A DNA stretch of 64,000 nucleotides from Pleurocapsa minor GSE-CHR-MK 17-07R. GTDB taxonomy: Bacteria; Chloroflexota; Anaerolineae; Aggregatilineales; Phototrophicaceae. Of this stretch, positions 41,341 through 49,961 are shown piece after piece. Under the pieces are notes generated by a model. That model did no database searches. It was not told where the DNA came from and saw nothing but the letters and a program-made list of their open reading frames with translations. Numbering within the stretch: position 1 is the stretch's first letter; the number at the start of each line of letters is the position of its first letter. The DNA is taken from positions 186,001 to 250,000 of the forward strand of contig JAHHHY010000003.1 in the NCBI GenBank assembly GCA_019359125.1, written 5' to 3'. A program made the translations under genes and the position numbers.

Positions 41341-43398
41341 ATGACAGACGCTCAGACAGTGACACCCTCTCCAAAGTCCCACACCGAGGCAGGCAGCGAT
41401 GCTACCGTGGTCGCGTCTGCGCGCCTGACTAACTCGCCGCCACCGCTGGACGGCCGCCGCCTGAAAATTGCGCGCCTGGTGTGGGCGGGCATCGCCCTGC
41501 TCTCGCTGTGCATCTTCCTGGCCGCCATCCCGTCACGCGTAAACCTGCTGCTTAACCCGGCTGATGGGCTGCGGGCGCAGCTGGATGGCGCTGGCATCAG
41601 CATCGCGGTTTACGCCGCGCTCGTCACCATCCGCGAGCTGCTGTTCGTGGTGGCATTCGCCAGCATCGGCGTCATTATCTTCTGGCGGCGTTCGACGTCG
41701 GGCGTGGCCATCTTCACCTCGATCGTGTTCATCACCTTCGCGGCGTCGTTCTTCGGTATCTACCGCACCGTCTTTCTCGACTTCAGCCCGCTGCTGTATA
41801 CGCTGGCCCGCATCGTGCTGATTATTGGCTTCGGCAGCGCGCCGGTGCTGATCTACACATTTCCAGACGGGCGTTTCGTGCCGTCATGGCTGCGCTATGC
41901 CACGGTCGTGTGGCTGGCCGTGATCCTGCTGCAATTTCCCACTCACGAGGGCCTGTTTGTGTATGTGGAGGGCGTGCGCCGCGTGCTGCCGACGACGCTG
42001 GCGCTGTACGCGACCTTCCTGCTGATCGCCCTGTACGGGCAGGTGTTCAGGTATCGGCGCTATGCCGATGGCGCCACCCGCCAGCAGACCAAATGGGTCG
42101 TCATCGGCTTCATCACGGGCATCCTCGGGCTGGTGCTGTGGTATGGCTCGCAGCTCATCTTTCCGCTGGACAATGACCCACTGGCGCTGCGCATGACGCG
42201 CCTGCTGGTGGGCGAGACACTGTATCTGTTCGCCTTCATCGCCATCCCGCTGGGCATGGCCTTCTCGATCCTGCGCTACCGGCTGTACGACATCAATGTG
42301 CTGGTCTCGCGCGGTATCGTGTACTCGCTGCTGACGATCGTGCTGGGCGCGGCCTTTGCCGGCACGCTGGTCGCCCTGCGCGCGCTGCTGGAGCTGATTC
42401 TGGGCGGCGACCAGGACGTGAATGCCGCGATTATCGCCACAGCGGTGGTCGTCGCGTTGTTTGCGCCCACGCGGCGGCGCATCCAGCGGCAGATCGACCT
42501 GCGTTTCTTCCGCACACACCTGCTGCTGACCGAACAGCAGGCGCGCAATCAGCCCACGCTGCACAGCACCGGCGAGCTTAGCGGGCAGGTCATCGGCGAT
42601 TACACGCTGGGCGGCCTGCTGGGGCGCGGCGGCATGGGCGAGGTGTATCTGGCGACGCAGAACAGCCTGAAACGGCAGGTGGCGCTGAAGCTGCTGCCGA
42701 GCGACCTGGCCAGCAAGCCGGAAATGAAAGCCCGCTTCGAGCGTGAGGCGCAGATCATCGCCGGTATCCGCCACCCGAATATCGTCTCGGTGTATGCCTA
42801 TGGCGAGCACGAGGGGAACCTGTTTATCGTGATGGAGTATCTGGACGGCGAGCTGCTCAGCCATGCTATCCGCGGACAGCGCATGCCGCTGGAGAAAGCG
42901 CTGGCCGTGCTGCGTGATATCGCCTCGGCGCTGGACTATGCGCATGCCCGCGCACTGGTACACCGCGACGTCAAGCCGTCGAATATCATGCTGATGCACG
43001 AGAACGGTACGACGCGCGCCATGCTGATGGACTTCGGCATCGCCAAGATTATCGAGGAAGGCACGGGCATCACCCACACCGGCATGCTGGGCACGATCGA
43101 CTATGCAGCGCCGGAACAGATTATGTCCGCCGCCGCTGTGGACCAGCGCGCAGACATCTATTCCCTGGGCGTGGTCGCCTACCAGCTGCTGACAGGCTGG
43201 CTGCCGTTTTCCGGTTTAAGCGCGGGACAGGTGCTGTATGCCCACTTGCAGCAGTCGCCCACCGACCCGCGCCTGATCGCGCCCGAGCTGCCGGAAACTG
43301 CCAGTATCGCCATCAGGCGGGCGATGGAAAAATCACCCGACAAGCGCCCGCAGTCTGCCGGAGAATTTATCGATTTGCTGGGCGCGAAGCAGGGGTAG
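41341..43398 (+). CDS. Membrane-sensor Ser/Thr protein kinase (7TM module + PknB-like kinase)
   Basis: The 685-residue protein has about eight hydrophobic helices in residues 45-360, then a PknB-like kinase from residue about 420. The membrane part includes YRLYDINVLVSRGIVYSLLT and RRIQRQIDLRFFR, sequences typical of the multi-helix sensor region of Chloroflexota histidine kinases, but here the output domain is a Hanks-type kinase. It has the glycine loop LLGRGGMGEVYLA, the VAIK-equivalent VALKLLP, HRDVKPSNIML, DFGIAKI and YAAPEQ, so all catalytic residues are present. A missing C-terminal PASTA domain fits, since sensing lies N-terminal. It lies downstream of phhB and the HExxH protein. Confidence 0.93.
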   Translation: MTDAQTVTPSPKSHTEAGSDATVVASARLTNSPPPLDGRRLKIARLVWAGIALLSLCIFLAAIPSRVNLLLNPADGLRAQLDGAGISIAVYAALVTIRELLFVVAFASIGVIIFWRRSTSGVAIFTSIVFITFAASFFGIYRTVFLDFSPLLYTLARIVLIIGFGSAPVLIYTFPDGRFVPSWLRYATVVWLAVILLQFPTHEGLFVYVEGVRRVLPTTLALYATFLLIALYGQVFRYRRYADGATRQQTKWVVIGFITGILGLVLWYGSQLIFPLDNDPLALRMTRLLVGETLYLFAFIAIPLGMAFSILRYRLYDINVLVSRGIVYSLLTIVLGAAFAGTLVALRALLELILGGDQDVNAAIIATAVVVALFAPTRRRIQRQIDLRFFRTHLLLTEQQARNQPTLHSTGELSGQVIGDYTLGGLLGRGGMGEVYLATQNSLKRQVALKLLPSDLASKPEMKARFEREAQIIAGIRHPNIVSVYAYGEHEGNLFIVMEYLDGELLSHAIRGQRMPLEKALAVLRDIASALDYAHARALVHRDVKPSNIMLMHENGTTRAMLMDFGIAKIIEEGTGITHTGMLGTIDYAAPEQIMSAAAVDQRADIYSLGVVAYQLLTGWLPFSGLSAGQVLYAHLQQSPTDPRLIAPELPETASIAIRRAMEKSPDKRPQSAGEFIDLLGAKQG

Positions 43399-43426
43399 AA
43401 GGGGGAAGGCTACTACAGCCTCAACC

Positions 43427-43499
43427 TGCGTCGCTGCGCTCCGCCGTCCCTCTCCGCTGCGCAGAGAGGGACAAAACGCTTATTCCCGGAGTGAGGTTG
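43427..43499. repeat. Interspersed hairpin repeat, diverged copy (type B)
   Basis: This shares the CCTCAACCT-CGCTGCGCTC...GTCCCTCTC...GAGAGGGAC...GTGAGGTTGG layout with 11045-11141. The central stem GTCCCTCTC/GAGAGGGAC is intact while the flanks have diverged. It fills most of the gap between the kinase and msrA, which are convergent. Confidence 0.6.
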
Positions 43500-43522
43500 G
43501 TTCAGGAATCACCCGGCGAAGA

Positions 43523-44059
43523 TTACGCCTTCACGCGGGCGAAGAACTTCTGGCGGAACTTGGCCACCTTGGGCGCCACGACCACGCGGCAGTAGCCTGC
43601 GTTCGGGTTGTGCGCGTAGTATTCCTGATGATAATCCTCGGCCGGATACCAGTTCTTCAGCGGCTCCAGCTCGGTCACGATCGGGTCGCGGTACAGGCCC
43701 TCGGCCTTGATTTCGTCAATCACCTGGCGGGCGACGGCTTCCTGCTCCGGCGTGTGGGTGTAGATGCCGCTGCGATACTGCGTGCCCACATCCGCGCCCT
43801 GGCGGTTGAGCGTGGTCGGGTCGTGGATGGTGAAGAACACGCGCAGCAGGTCGGCGAAGCTGGCTTCCTCCGGGTTGTACTTGATCTGCACGGCCTCGGC
43901 ATAGCCCGTGCGCCCGCTGCACACCGCCTCGTAGGTCGGGTTCGGCGCGCGGCCGTTGGCATAGCCGCTGACCACATCGGTCACGCCCTTCATCTGGTCA
44001 TATACGGCTTCGAGGCACCAGAAACAGCCTCCTGCCAGTGTTACCGTCTCTGTCGTCAT
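43523..44059 (-). CDS. msrA: Peptide methionine sulfoxide reductase A
   Basis: It reduces the S-epimer of methionine sulfoxide in proteins. The catalytic GGCFWCLEA motif is at residues about 10-18, followed by YANGRAPNPTYEAVCSGRTGYAEAVQ (the GxTGHAE-like motif is GRTGYAE, with Tyr in place of His) and RSGIYTHTPEQEAVAR. A recycling Cys in the C-terminal part occurs in GYCRVVV. ATG 44059 has AGGA seven nt upstream; an extension to 44080 is open. Length 178 is normal. Confidence 0.93.
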   Translation of the reverse strand: MTTETVTLAGGCFWCLEAVYDQMKGVTDVVSGYANGRAPNPTYEAVCSGRTGYAEAVQIKYNPEEASFADLLRVFFTIHDPTTLNRQGADVGTQYRSGIYTHTPEQEAVARQVIDEIKAEGLYRDPIVTELEPLKNWYPAEDYHQEYYAHNPNAGYCRVVVAPKVAKFRQKFFARVKA

Positions 44060-44176
44060 AGTGTCGTCCTGCCCTTTCAAGTCAGTGCATTGTCACATGG
44101 TTCAGACGCCATGCAGCATACTGAAATTTCATGAGCAGGTGCTGTGAAAGCAGGTGCGTATAATCTTTGTTAGAAA

Positions 44177-44203
44177 TTAGCACTCTCTGTTAAAGTCTGC
44201 TAA
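44177..44203. promoter_or_regulatory. Degenerate second CIRCE element
   Basis: TTAGCACTC-N9-GTCTGCTAA has the exact CIRCE spacing; seven of nine bases of the right arm match GAGTGCTAA. It lies 74 bp upstream of the perfect element, centre to centre about seven helical turns, so a second HrcA dimer could bind the same face. Function is inference. Confidence 0.6.
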
Positions 44204-44210
44204 AATGCAC

Positions 44211-44239
44211 TTGACGCGTATATCCCCCTCTAATATACT
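44211..44239 (+). promoter_or_regulatory. groESL promoter
   Basis: TTGACG at 44211-44216 and TATACT at 44234-44239 have 17-nt spacing. The predicted start site (about 44246) falls just before the CIRCE element. Confidence 0.75.
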
Positions 44240-44250
44240 GTGAGCAGTCA

Positions 44251-44277
44251 TTAGCACTCTATCAGTGCGAGTGCTAA
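44251..44277. promoter_or_regulatory. CIRCE operator (HrcA binding site)
   Basis: TTAGCACTC-TATCAGTGC-GAGTGCTAA is a perfect 9-9-9 CIRCE. It lies between the promoter and groES and predicts heat-shock control by HrcA, whose gene is not in this window. Confidence 0.95.
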
Positions 44278-44325
44278 TCCTTTCGTGAATAGCTGTTCAT
44301 CACGTACTATTTTGGAGGTTCTCAC

Positions 44326-44613
44326 ATGAACATTCGCCCCCTGGGTGACCGCGTTTTGATCGAACCGCAGGAGCAGGAAGAAAAGACTGCCAGCGGTATC
44401 TACATCCCCGAAACTGCCAAGGAAAAACCGCAGGAAGGCACCGTGATCGCCGCCGGTGAAGGCCGCCGTGATGAAGATGGCGAGCGTATCGCCATGGACG
44501 TGAAGGTGGGCGACCGCGTGCTGTTCGCCAAGTATGCCGGCACGGAAATCAAGCTTGATGGCAAGAAACTGCTCATCATGAAGGAAGCCGACATCCTCGG
44601 CATTCTCGGCTAG
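44326..44613 (+). CDS. groES: Co-chaperonin GroES
   Basis: The 95-residue co-chaperonin starts [24 protein letters not shown], with the mobile loop [17 protein letters not shown] and the C-terminal segment [33 protein letters not shown] precedes ATG 44326. It caps the GroEL ring during folding. It forms the first gene of an operon with groEL, 55 nt downstream, and is under CIRCE control. Confidence 0.97.
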   Translation: MNIRPLGDRVLIEPQEQEEKTASGIYIPETAKEKPQEGTVIAAGEGRRDEDGERIAMDVKVGDRVLFAKYAGTEIKLDGKKLLIMKEADILGILG

Positions 44614-44668
44614 TCATCTCAACCAGAATTCATCAGGCGAATTAGCCTTACACAGGAGATAATCAACC

Positions 44669-46312
44669 ATGGCAGCGAAACAGTTGCTGTTCCGTGAAGA
44701 AGCCCGCCGCGATTTGCAGCGTGGTGTGGACAAGGTCGCTGAAGCTGTTGCGACCACCCTCGGCCCCAAGGGCCGCAACGTGGCCCTGGACAAGAAGTTC
44801 GGCGCCCCCACCGTCACCCACGACGGCGTGACCGTGGCCAAGGAAATCGAGCTGGAGAACCCGTTTGAAAACATGGGCGCCCAGCTGCTGAAGGAAGCCG
44901 CCACCAAGACCAACGACATCGCCGGTGACGGCACCACCACCGCGACCGTGCTGGCCCAGGCGATCGTCAACGAAGGCCTGAAGAACGTGGCCGCCGGCGC
45001 CAACCCGATGCTGCTGAAGCGTGGCATCATGGCCGCCGCTGAGGTCGTGGCCAAGAACATCAAGAGCCAGGCCACCTCGATCAGCACCAAGGAAGAAATC
45101 GCCCAGGTCGCCAGCGTGTCGGCCCAGGACGATGAAATCGGCAACCTGATCGCCGAAGTGATGGACAAGGTCGGCAAGGATGGCGTGGTGACGGTCGAGG
45201 AGAGCAAGGGCCTCGAATTCGAAACCGAATACGTCGAAGGTATGCAGTTCGACCGTGGCTACATCAGCCCGTACTTCATCACCGCCCCCGACTCGATGGA
45301 AGCGGTCATCCAGGAACCCTACATCCTGATCTACGAAAAGAAGATCAGCGCCGCCCAGGACATCGTCCCCCTGCTGGAGAAGATGGTCCAGATCGGCAAG
45401 CGTGATGTGGTGCTCATCGCCGAAGACGTGGACGGCGAAGCGCTGGCCACCCTCGTGCTGAACAAGCTGCGCGGCATGCTGAACGTGCTGGCGATCAAGG
45501 CCCCTGGCTTTGGTGACCGCCGCAAGGCCATGCTGCGTGACATCGCCGTGCTGACCGGCGGCACCGTCATCAGCGAAGAAACCGGCCGCAAGCTGGAAAC
45601 CGTGACGCTGCAGGACCTGGGCCGCGCTGGCAAGGTTGTCTCGACCAAGGACAACACCGTCATCGTGGACGGCTCTGGCGACGAAGCGCTCATCAAGGGC
45701 CGCATCGAAGAAATCCGCAAGGAAATCGACCTGAGCACCAGCGATTACGATCGTGAAAAGCTGCAGGAACGCCTGGCCAAGCTGAGCGGTGGTGTGGCCG
45801 TCATCCGTGTGGGTGCCGCTACCGAAACCGAACTCAAGGAAAAGAAGCACCGCGTGGAAGACGCCCTCAGCGCCACCCGCGCCGCCGTTGAAGAAGGTAT
45901 CGTTCCCGGTGGTGGTGTGGCCCTGATCAACGCCATTGCCGCGCTGGACGGCCTGAAGCTGGAAGTGGAAGACGAAGCCACCGGCGTGCAGATCGTGCGC
46001 CGCGCCCTGAGCGTGCCGATGCGCAAGATTGCCGCCAACGCCGGCGTCGATGGCGCCGTCGTCATCGAGGAAGTGCGCCGCGCCCAGAAGGCCCAGAAGA
46101 ACCACAACATCGGCTACAACGTGGTGACGGGCGAATATGGCGACATGATCAAGATGGGCATCCCCGATCCCGCCAAGGTGACCCGTGGCGCCGTGGAAAA
46201 TGCCGCCTCGATCGCCGCCATGATCCTGACGACCGAAGTCCTGATCACCGACGCGCCGGAAAAGAACCCGGCCCCGTCGATGCCGCAGGGTGGTATGGGC
46301 GGCGACTTCTAG
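44669..46312 (+). CDS. groEL: Chaperonin GroEL
   Basis: The 547-residue chaperonin matches throughout: [35 protein letters not shown], the ATP-site [28 protein letters not shown] and a Gly-rich tail ending GGMGGDF. ACAGGAGA precedes ATG 44669. The tail has the usual GGM motif although shortened. Codon use is strongly biased, as in a highly expressed gene. An intrinsic terminator follows. Confidence 0.98.
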   Translation: MAAKQLLFREEARRDLQRGVDKVAEAVATTLGPKGRNVALDKKFGAPTVTHDGVTVAKEIELENPFENMGAQLLKEAATKTNDIAGDGTTTATVLAQAIVNEGLKNVAAGANPMLLKRGIMAAAEVVAKNIKSQATSISTKEEIAQVASVSAQDDEIGNLIAEVMDKVGKDGVVTVEESKGLEFETEYVEGMQFDRGYISPYFITAPDSMEAVIQEPYILIYEKKISAAQDIVPLLEKMVQIGKRDVVLIAEDVDGEALATLVLNKLRGMLNVLAIKAPGFGDRRKAMLRDIAVLTGGTVISEETGRKLETVTLQDLGRAGKVVSTKDNTVIVDGSGDEALIKGRIEEIRKEIDLSTSDYDREKLQERLAKLSGGVAVIRVGAATETELKEKKHRVEDALSATRAAVEEGIVPGGGVALINAIAALDGLKLEVEDEATGVQIVRRALSVPMRKIAANAGVDGAVVIEEVRRAQKAQKNHNIGYNVVTGEYGDMIKMGIPDPAKVTRGAVENAASIAAMILTTEVLITDAPEKNPAPSMPQGGMGGDF

Positions 46313-46344
46313 TCCACGCCCCACCGCAAGCAATCACCAACATA

Positions 46345-46385
46345 CAACAGGAAGCCAGTCACGCGACTGGCTCCCTGTTTTTATA
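46345..46385 (+). terminator. groESL terminator
   Basis: AACAGGAAGCCAGTC and GACTGGCTCCCTGTT form a stem with one mismatch around ACGC, followed by TTTT. Confidence 0.85.
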
Positions 46386-46407
46386 TGCCTGCGGCTTTTT
46401 GCAGGGG

Positions 46408-46890
46408 ACGGACGATGTGGGTGCCGGACGATGCAGGCATCGTCCCTACAACAGGCATTCGGTTGATCAAGAACACATTTGGTGGGATTTGGCGTCAAAA
46501 CAGCCCGTGATCACCTGCGCAACGTGTCCGGTAGGGACGCGGCCCGCCGCGTCCGCTGATGCCAGCGACGGACGATGCGGGTATCGTCCCTGAAACAGGC
46601 ATCCGGTTGGTCGAGAACCCATTTGGTGGGATTTGGCGTCAAAACAGCCCGTGATCACCTGCGCAACGTGGCACTGTAGGGACGCGGCCCGCCGCGTCCG
46701 CTGATGCCAGTGACGGACAATGCAGGCATCGTCCCTACAACAGGCATCCGGTTGGTCGAGAACCCATTTGGTGGGATTTGGCGTCAAAACAGCCCATGAT
46801 CACCTGCGCAACGTGGCACTGTAGGGACGCGGCCCGCCGCGTCCGCTGATGCCAGTGACGGACGATGCAGGCATCGTCCCTACAACAGGC
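46408..46890. repeat. Tandem 145-bp repeat array
   Basis: Three units of 144-145 bp lie head-to-tail (motif ACAGGC at 46451, 46595, 46740, 46885), plus a partial unit on the left. Each unit contains two palindromes: GGACGATGC-AG-GCATCGTCC and the GTAGGGACGCGGCC...GCGTCC element (46531, 46676, 46821). Conserved spacers include GGTGGGATTTGGCGTCAAAA. Units differ by a few bases only. Any ORF across it is an artefact. The right edge supplies the stop codon of the following CrtI gene. Confidence 0.9.
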
Positions 46891-48367
46891 ACCCGGCGTC
46901 CTGCTGAGCCATGCGCGCGGCCACCTTGCCTGACAGCGTGACCATCGGCACGCCGCCGCCTGGATGCGTGGTGCCGCCGGCAAAATACAACCCGCGCACA
47001 TGCGGCGACCGGTTGTGCGGCCGGCGCAGCGCATTGAAGCGATCATTGGACGACGTGCCGTACAACGCGCCGCGCCGCGCGCCCGTCAGCCGCTCGATAT
47101 CGACTGGCGTGAGCATCTGCTCGCTCACAATGTGTTCGCGCACATCCAGCCCACGACGCGCCAGCGCCGCCAGCACGCGATCGCGGTATTCCCCTGCCCC
47201 GGCCGCCCAGTCAAAGCTCTCGCCCAGCGGCGGCGCATTCACCAGCACGAACCAGTTCTCGCTGCCATCCGGCGCGTGGCTGGCATCGGTCTTGCTGGTG
47301 ATCGAGATATAAATCGTCGGGTCGTCGGGCGGCACCCCGCGCCGGAAAATATCGTCAAATTCGCGCGCGTAGTCCGACGAAAACACGATGTTGTGGTGGG
47401 CCAGCTCCGCATGCTTCCTGTTCACTCCCAGCAGCAGGATGAAACCGCTGCATGATGGCTCGGTCCGCACCAGTTGGTTCAACTGCGCTGCCGGATACGA
47501 CCCGCGCGGCAGAAGCTTTTCATAGACCGTGGCCACGTCGATATCCGCGACCACGGCATCGGCAGGCAGCATGTCTACCCCGCTGCGGACGCCGGTCACA
47601 CGGCCAGCCTCGACGCAGATTTCATCCACGCGCACACCTGTCCGAATCTCGACGCCCAGCTCGCGCGCCAGCTTTTCAAACGCCCGCGCAATTTCGAAGA
47701 TGCCGCCCTGCGGATACCACACCCCGCCGGACAGCTCGACATGCGCGATCACGTTCAGCGTGGCCGGGGCCAGATACGGGCTGGCGCCGACGTAAGTGGC
47801 AAAGCGCCCAAGCAGCTGCCGCATCTTGGGCGACTTCACAAAGCCGCGAATCGCGCTCTGCATCGAACGCAGCGGGTCGACCGCCGGGATATCCCACAGG
47901 CGGGTGCGCGCCAGCTTCAGCAGCGACGGCGGATCATTGTAGATGAAGACCGGCCCGGTGATGTCGTGGATGCGCTGGGCATATTTCAGGTAGCGCAGAT
48001 AGCCGTCCGCATCGGCCTGGCCGGAAAACTCGCGGATGCGCGCTGCCATGATAGTGGGCAGGCGGCTGGCATCCAGCAGCGTGCCGTCGGGATAGAAATA
48101 GCGCGTCAATGGGTCAACCGGCAGCAGCGTCAGATAATCGCGCAGGTCGCGCCCCGCCACCGCAAACAGGTCTTCAAAGGCCTGGCGCATGGTGATGACC
48201 GACGGGCCGGTATCCCAGCGGAAGTCGCCCGCCCGAATCTCGCCCATCTTGCCACCAACGGCGCTGTTCTGCTCCAGCACGGTCACCTGCCAGCCAGCCG
48301 CCGCCAGATGAATGGCCGCTGACAGGCCGCCGATGCCGCCGCCCGCCACAATCACGCGGCGCGTCAC
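46880..48367 (-). CDS. crtI: Phytoene desaturase-type (CrtI/CrtN) FAD oxidoreductase
   Basis: The 495-residue amine-oxidase-fold enzyme has the FAD-binding VIVAGGGIGGLSAAIHLAAAGWQVTVLEQN, the substrate-type GGKMGEIRAGDFRWDTGPSVITM and the C-terminal FAD-contact GLYFAGGTTHPGGGVPMVTLSGKVAA. It would desaturate phytoene or a related carotenoid or act as an isomerase. GTG 48367 overlaps the TGA of the lipoprotein gene (GTGA). The stop codon and the final GCLL residues are encoded by the tandem repeat array, so the natural C-terminus may be altered. No crtB or other crt genes are present. Confidence 0.9.
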   Translation of the reverse strand: MTRRVIVAGGGIGGLSAAIHLAAAGWQVTVLEQNSAVGGKMGEIRAGDFRWDTGPSVITMRQAFEDLFAVAGRDLRDYLTLLPVDPLTRYFYPDGTLLDASRLPTIMAARIREFSGQADADGYLRYLKYAQRIHDITGPVFIYNDPPSLLKLARTRLWDIPAVDPLRSMQSAIRGFVKSPKMRQLLGRFATYVGASPYLAPATLNVIAHVELSGGVWYPQGGIFEIARAFEKLARELGVEIRTGVRVDEICVEAGRVTGVRSGVDMLPADAVVADIDVATVYEKLLPRGSYPAAQLNQLVRTEPSCSGFILLLGVNRKHAELAHHNIVFSSDYAREFDDIFRRGVPPDDPTIYISITSKTDASHAPDGSENWFVLVNAPPLGESFDWAAGAGEYRDRVLAALARRGLDVREHIVSEQMLTPVDIERLTGARRGALYGTSSNDRFNALRRPHNRSPHVRGLYFAGGTTHPGGGVPMVTLSGKVAARMAQQDAGCLL

Positions 48368-49674
48368 GGCGACGCCTCAGTCGCTTCAGGCTCCGGCAGC
48401 ACCTGGAAGACGATGCTGTCGAGGATGGCCTGAAGCTCGTCTTCGGCCACGTTCATGGCATCAATCGGCTCGGCATAGGTAAAGAACACATAGTTCAGGC
48501 CCTGCTGCTCCAGCCCGGCGAACCAGCCGCGGGTATCGGGCAGCTCCGGGCAGTCAACCGCCGAGAAGGCAGTGCCCACGGCGGCCAGCCCGCCAACGCT
48601 GTATTCGCGGCGCAGGTCGGTGCCAATATTGCAGCCTTCCTCGATCAGCACCAGCCGCAGCAGGCGCAGGCCATCCAGCCACAGGTCGGTGGTGAAGCTG
48701 CCGTTCTCGGTCTGCGTGGCCACATTGGGGAACGCCCACAGCAGCACGATCGTGCCGGTGCCGCCCGTGACCGGGCCGGTATAAATTGCCAGCGGAATCG
48801 CACGCAGCATGTCGACATCCTGCACGATCATCGTGTCGTAGCCGGCACGCCAGCCTTCCGGCAGGCCGATGTCCAGCGGCGGAACCGTGCGATCGCCGGT
48901 CAGCGGGTCAATTTCGATGACTTCCGGCGTCGCTTCGGCGGTGCTCTCGACCAGCGACTGGTTGAGCGCCACATTGAGCTGCAACAGGGCGCGGTCGATG
49001 GTGAAGTTCAGGCTCTCCGGGTCCGTCAGCGAGGCGTCGCTGCCGACAGTGACCAGCGGCAGGTTCCCGCCGTAGGGCAGCTCGGCAAACAGGCGCGCCG
49101 CCTCGCCAATGGCCTCATCCGGGCGGGCGGTCACCATGCAGGCATTCCACGCGCCCATGTCGATATCCAGCAGGCCGATGCCCTCCACCAGCCGCGATCC
49201 GCTGTAGGCGCTGTCGCCAAACTCCCTGTACCACGCGAACAACTGCGCCACGTACTGGAAGAAATAGCCCTGTTCGCCGGCACACAGGGCGGCCCGCGCC
49301 GCGCCACGCGCATCGGTGCTGCCCTCCACTTTGAGCAGCGGCAGGCCGGTCAGGAGCACTTCAGAGCCGCGGGCGCGGGCCAGCAGCGTCGGGAACGAAT
49401 TGACAAAAAACTGGGCCGAAGCGGCATCGTCCAGCGCGATATAGACCGCCACCGAGACGGGCGCATTTTCAAATCCGAGGCGCGGCAAGCCGTTCAGCCC
49501 GGCCGACGTGGGCAGGATTCCATAATCCAGCGCGGCCGGCGGGACGGGTGTGGCAGTCGGCGGAACCGATGTAGCAGCGGGAACGGTCGGCGTGGGGGTT
49601 GCGGCGGGCGCCCCGCCACAGCCAGCGGCCAGCAGCATCAGCACGGCGGCCATTCCCAGGAGGCTGTTTTTCAA
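48364..49674 (-). CDS. Lipoprotein with DsbA-like thioredoxin fold lacking CxxC
   Basis: The 436-residue protein has a type II signal peptide with lipobox LLAAGC, a Pro/Thr/Ala stalk (TPTPTVPAATSVPPTATPVPP), then a DsbA-like region: LPRLGFENAPVSVAVYIALDDAASAQFFVNSFPTLL aligns to the start of DsbA-type thioredoxins, and ALCAGEQGYFFQYVAQLFAWYREFG and GNLPLVTVGSD fit the rest. The redox CxxC is replaced by no cysteines. A second C-terminal domain (residues about 230-420) is unassigned. It overlaps the crtI start by 4 nt (GTGA), so the two are translationally coupled. It is probably a surface binding protein. Confidence 0.75.
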   Translation of the reverse strand: MKNSLLGMAAVLMLLAAGCGGAPAATPTPTVPAATSVPPTATPVPPAALDYGILPTSAGLNGLPRLGFENAPVSVAVYIALDDAASAQFFVNSFPTLLARARGSEVLLTGLPLLKVEGSTDARGAARAALCAGEQGYFFQYVAQLFAWYREFGDSAYSGSRLVEGIGLLDIDMGAWNACMVTARPDEAIGEAARLFAELPYGGNLPLVTVGSDASLTDPESLNFTIDRALLQLNVALNQSLVESTAEATPEVIEIDPLTGDRTVPPLDIGLPEGWRAGYDTMIVQDVDMLRAIPLAIYTGPVTGGTGTIVLLWAFPNVATQTENGSFTTDLWLDGLRLLRLVLIEEGCNIGTDLRREYSVGGLAAVGTAFSAVDCPELPDTRGWFAGLEQQGLNYVFFTYAEPIDAMNVAEDELQAILDSIVFQVLPEPEATEASP

Positions 49675-49798
49675 GGTGGCTTTATCCTGCGTGTAATCAG
49701 GGTATCAGCCAACTATAGTACCCAATTCGCATGAGAATGGGGTTTGAGCGTGGGATTTGGCAAGAGCCTATGCCATGCGTTGGCACGTGCATCCGCCG

Positions 49799-49949
49799 CC
49801 TGCGGTTCAAAACCGCAGGCTACAAAAAGCCCAAGTCCCTGAAGGGACTGAAAAAGCGCCATCCTGAGATGCGCATCCAGGGAAGCAACCTCAGAATAGT
49901 CCCTTTAGGGACTTGGGGGGTTGGTAGCCCCGGGCTTTGAGCCCGGGGC
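49799..49949. repeat. Cluster of four palindromic repeats
   Basis: Four palindromes follow each other: CCTGCGGTT/AACCGCAGG (49799-49819), AGTCCCTGAAGGGACT (49834-49849), AGTCCCTTTAGGGACT (49898-49913) and GCCCCGGGC/GCCCGGGGC (49927-49949). The last may also end the YceI transcript. No ORF is present. It resembles REP-type intergenic clusters. Confidence 0.7.
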
Positions 49950-49961
49950 GGCACTGCCCGT

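Noticed and set aside
41341..43398. Classification of the sensor kinase as a histidine kinase
   Set aside because: The membrane part suggests it, but no H-box or HATPase is present; the catalytic domain is Hanks-type.
44663..46333. Long minus-strand open frame opposite groEL
   Set aside because: Shadow of a strongly codon-biased gene; the product is His/Gly/Asp-rich nonsense.
46408..46890. CRISPR array
   Set aside because: Units are 145 bp and contiguous; there are no short repeats with unique spacers, and no cas genes.
46399..47046. Short open frames within the 145-bp repeats
   Set aside because: They repeat with the array and have no independent support.
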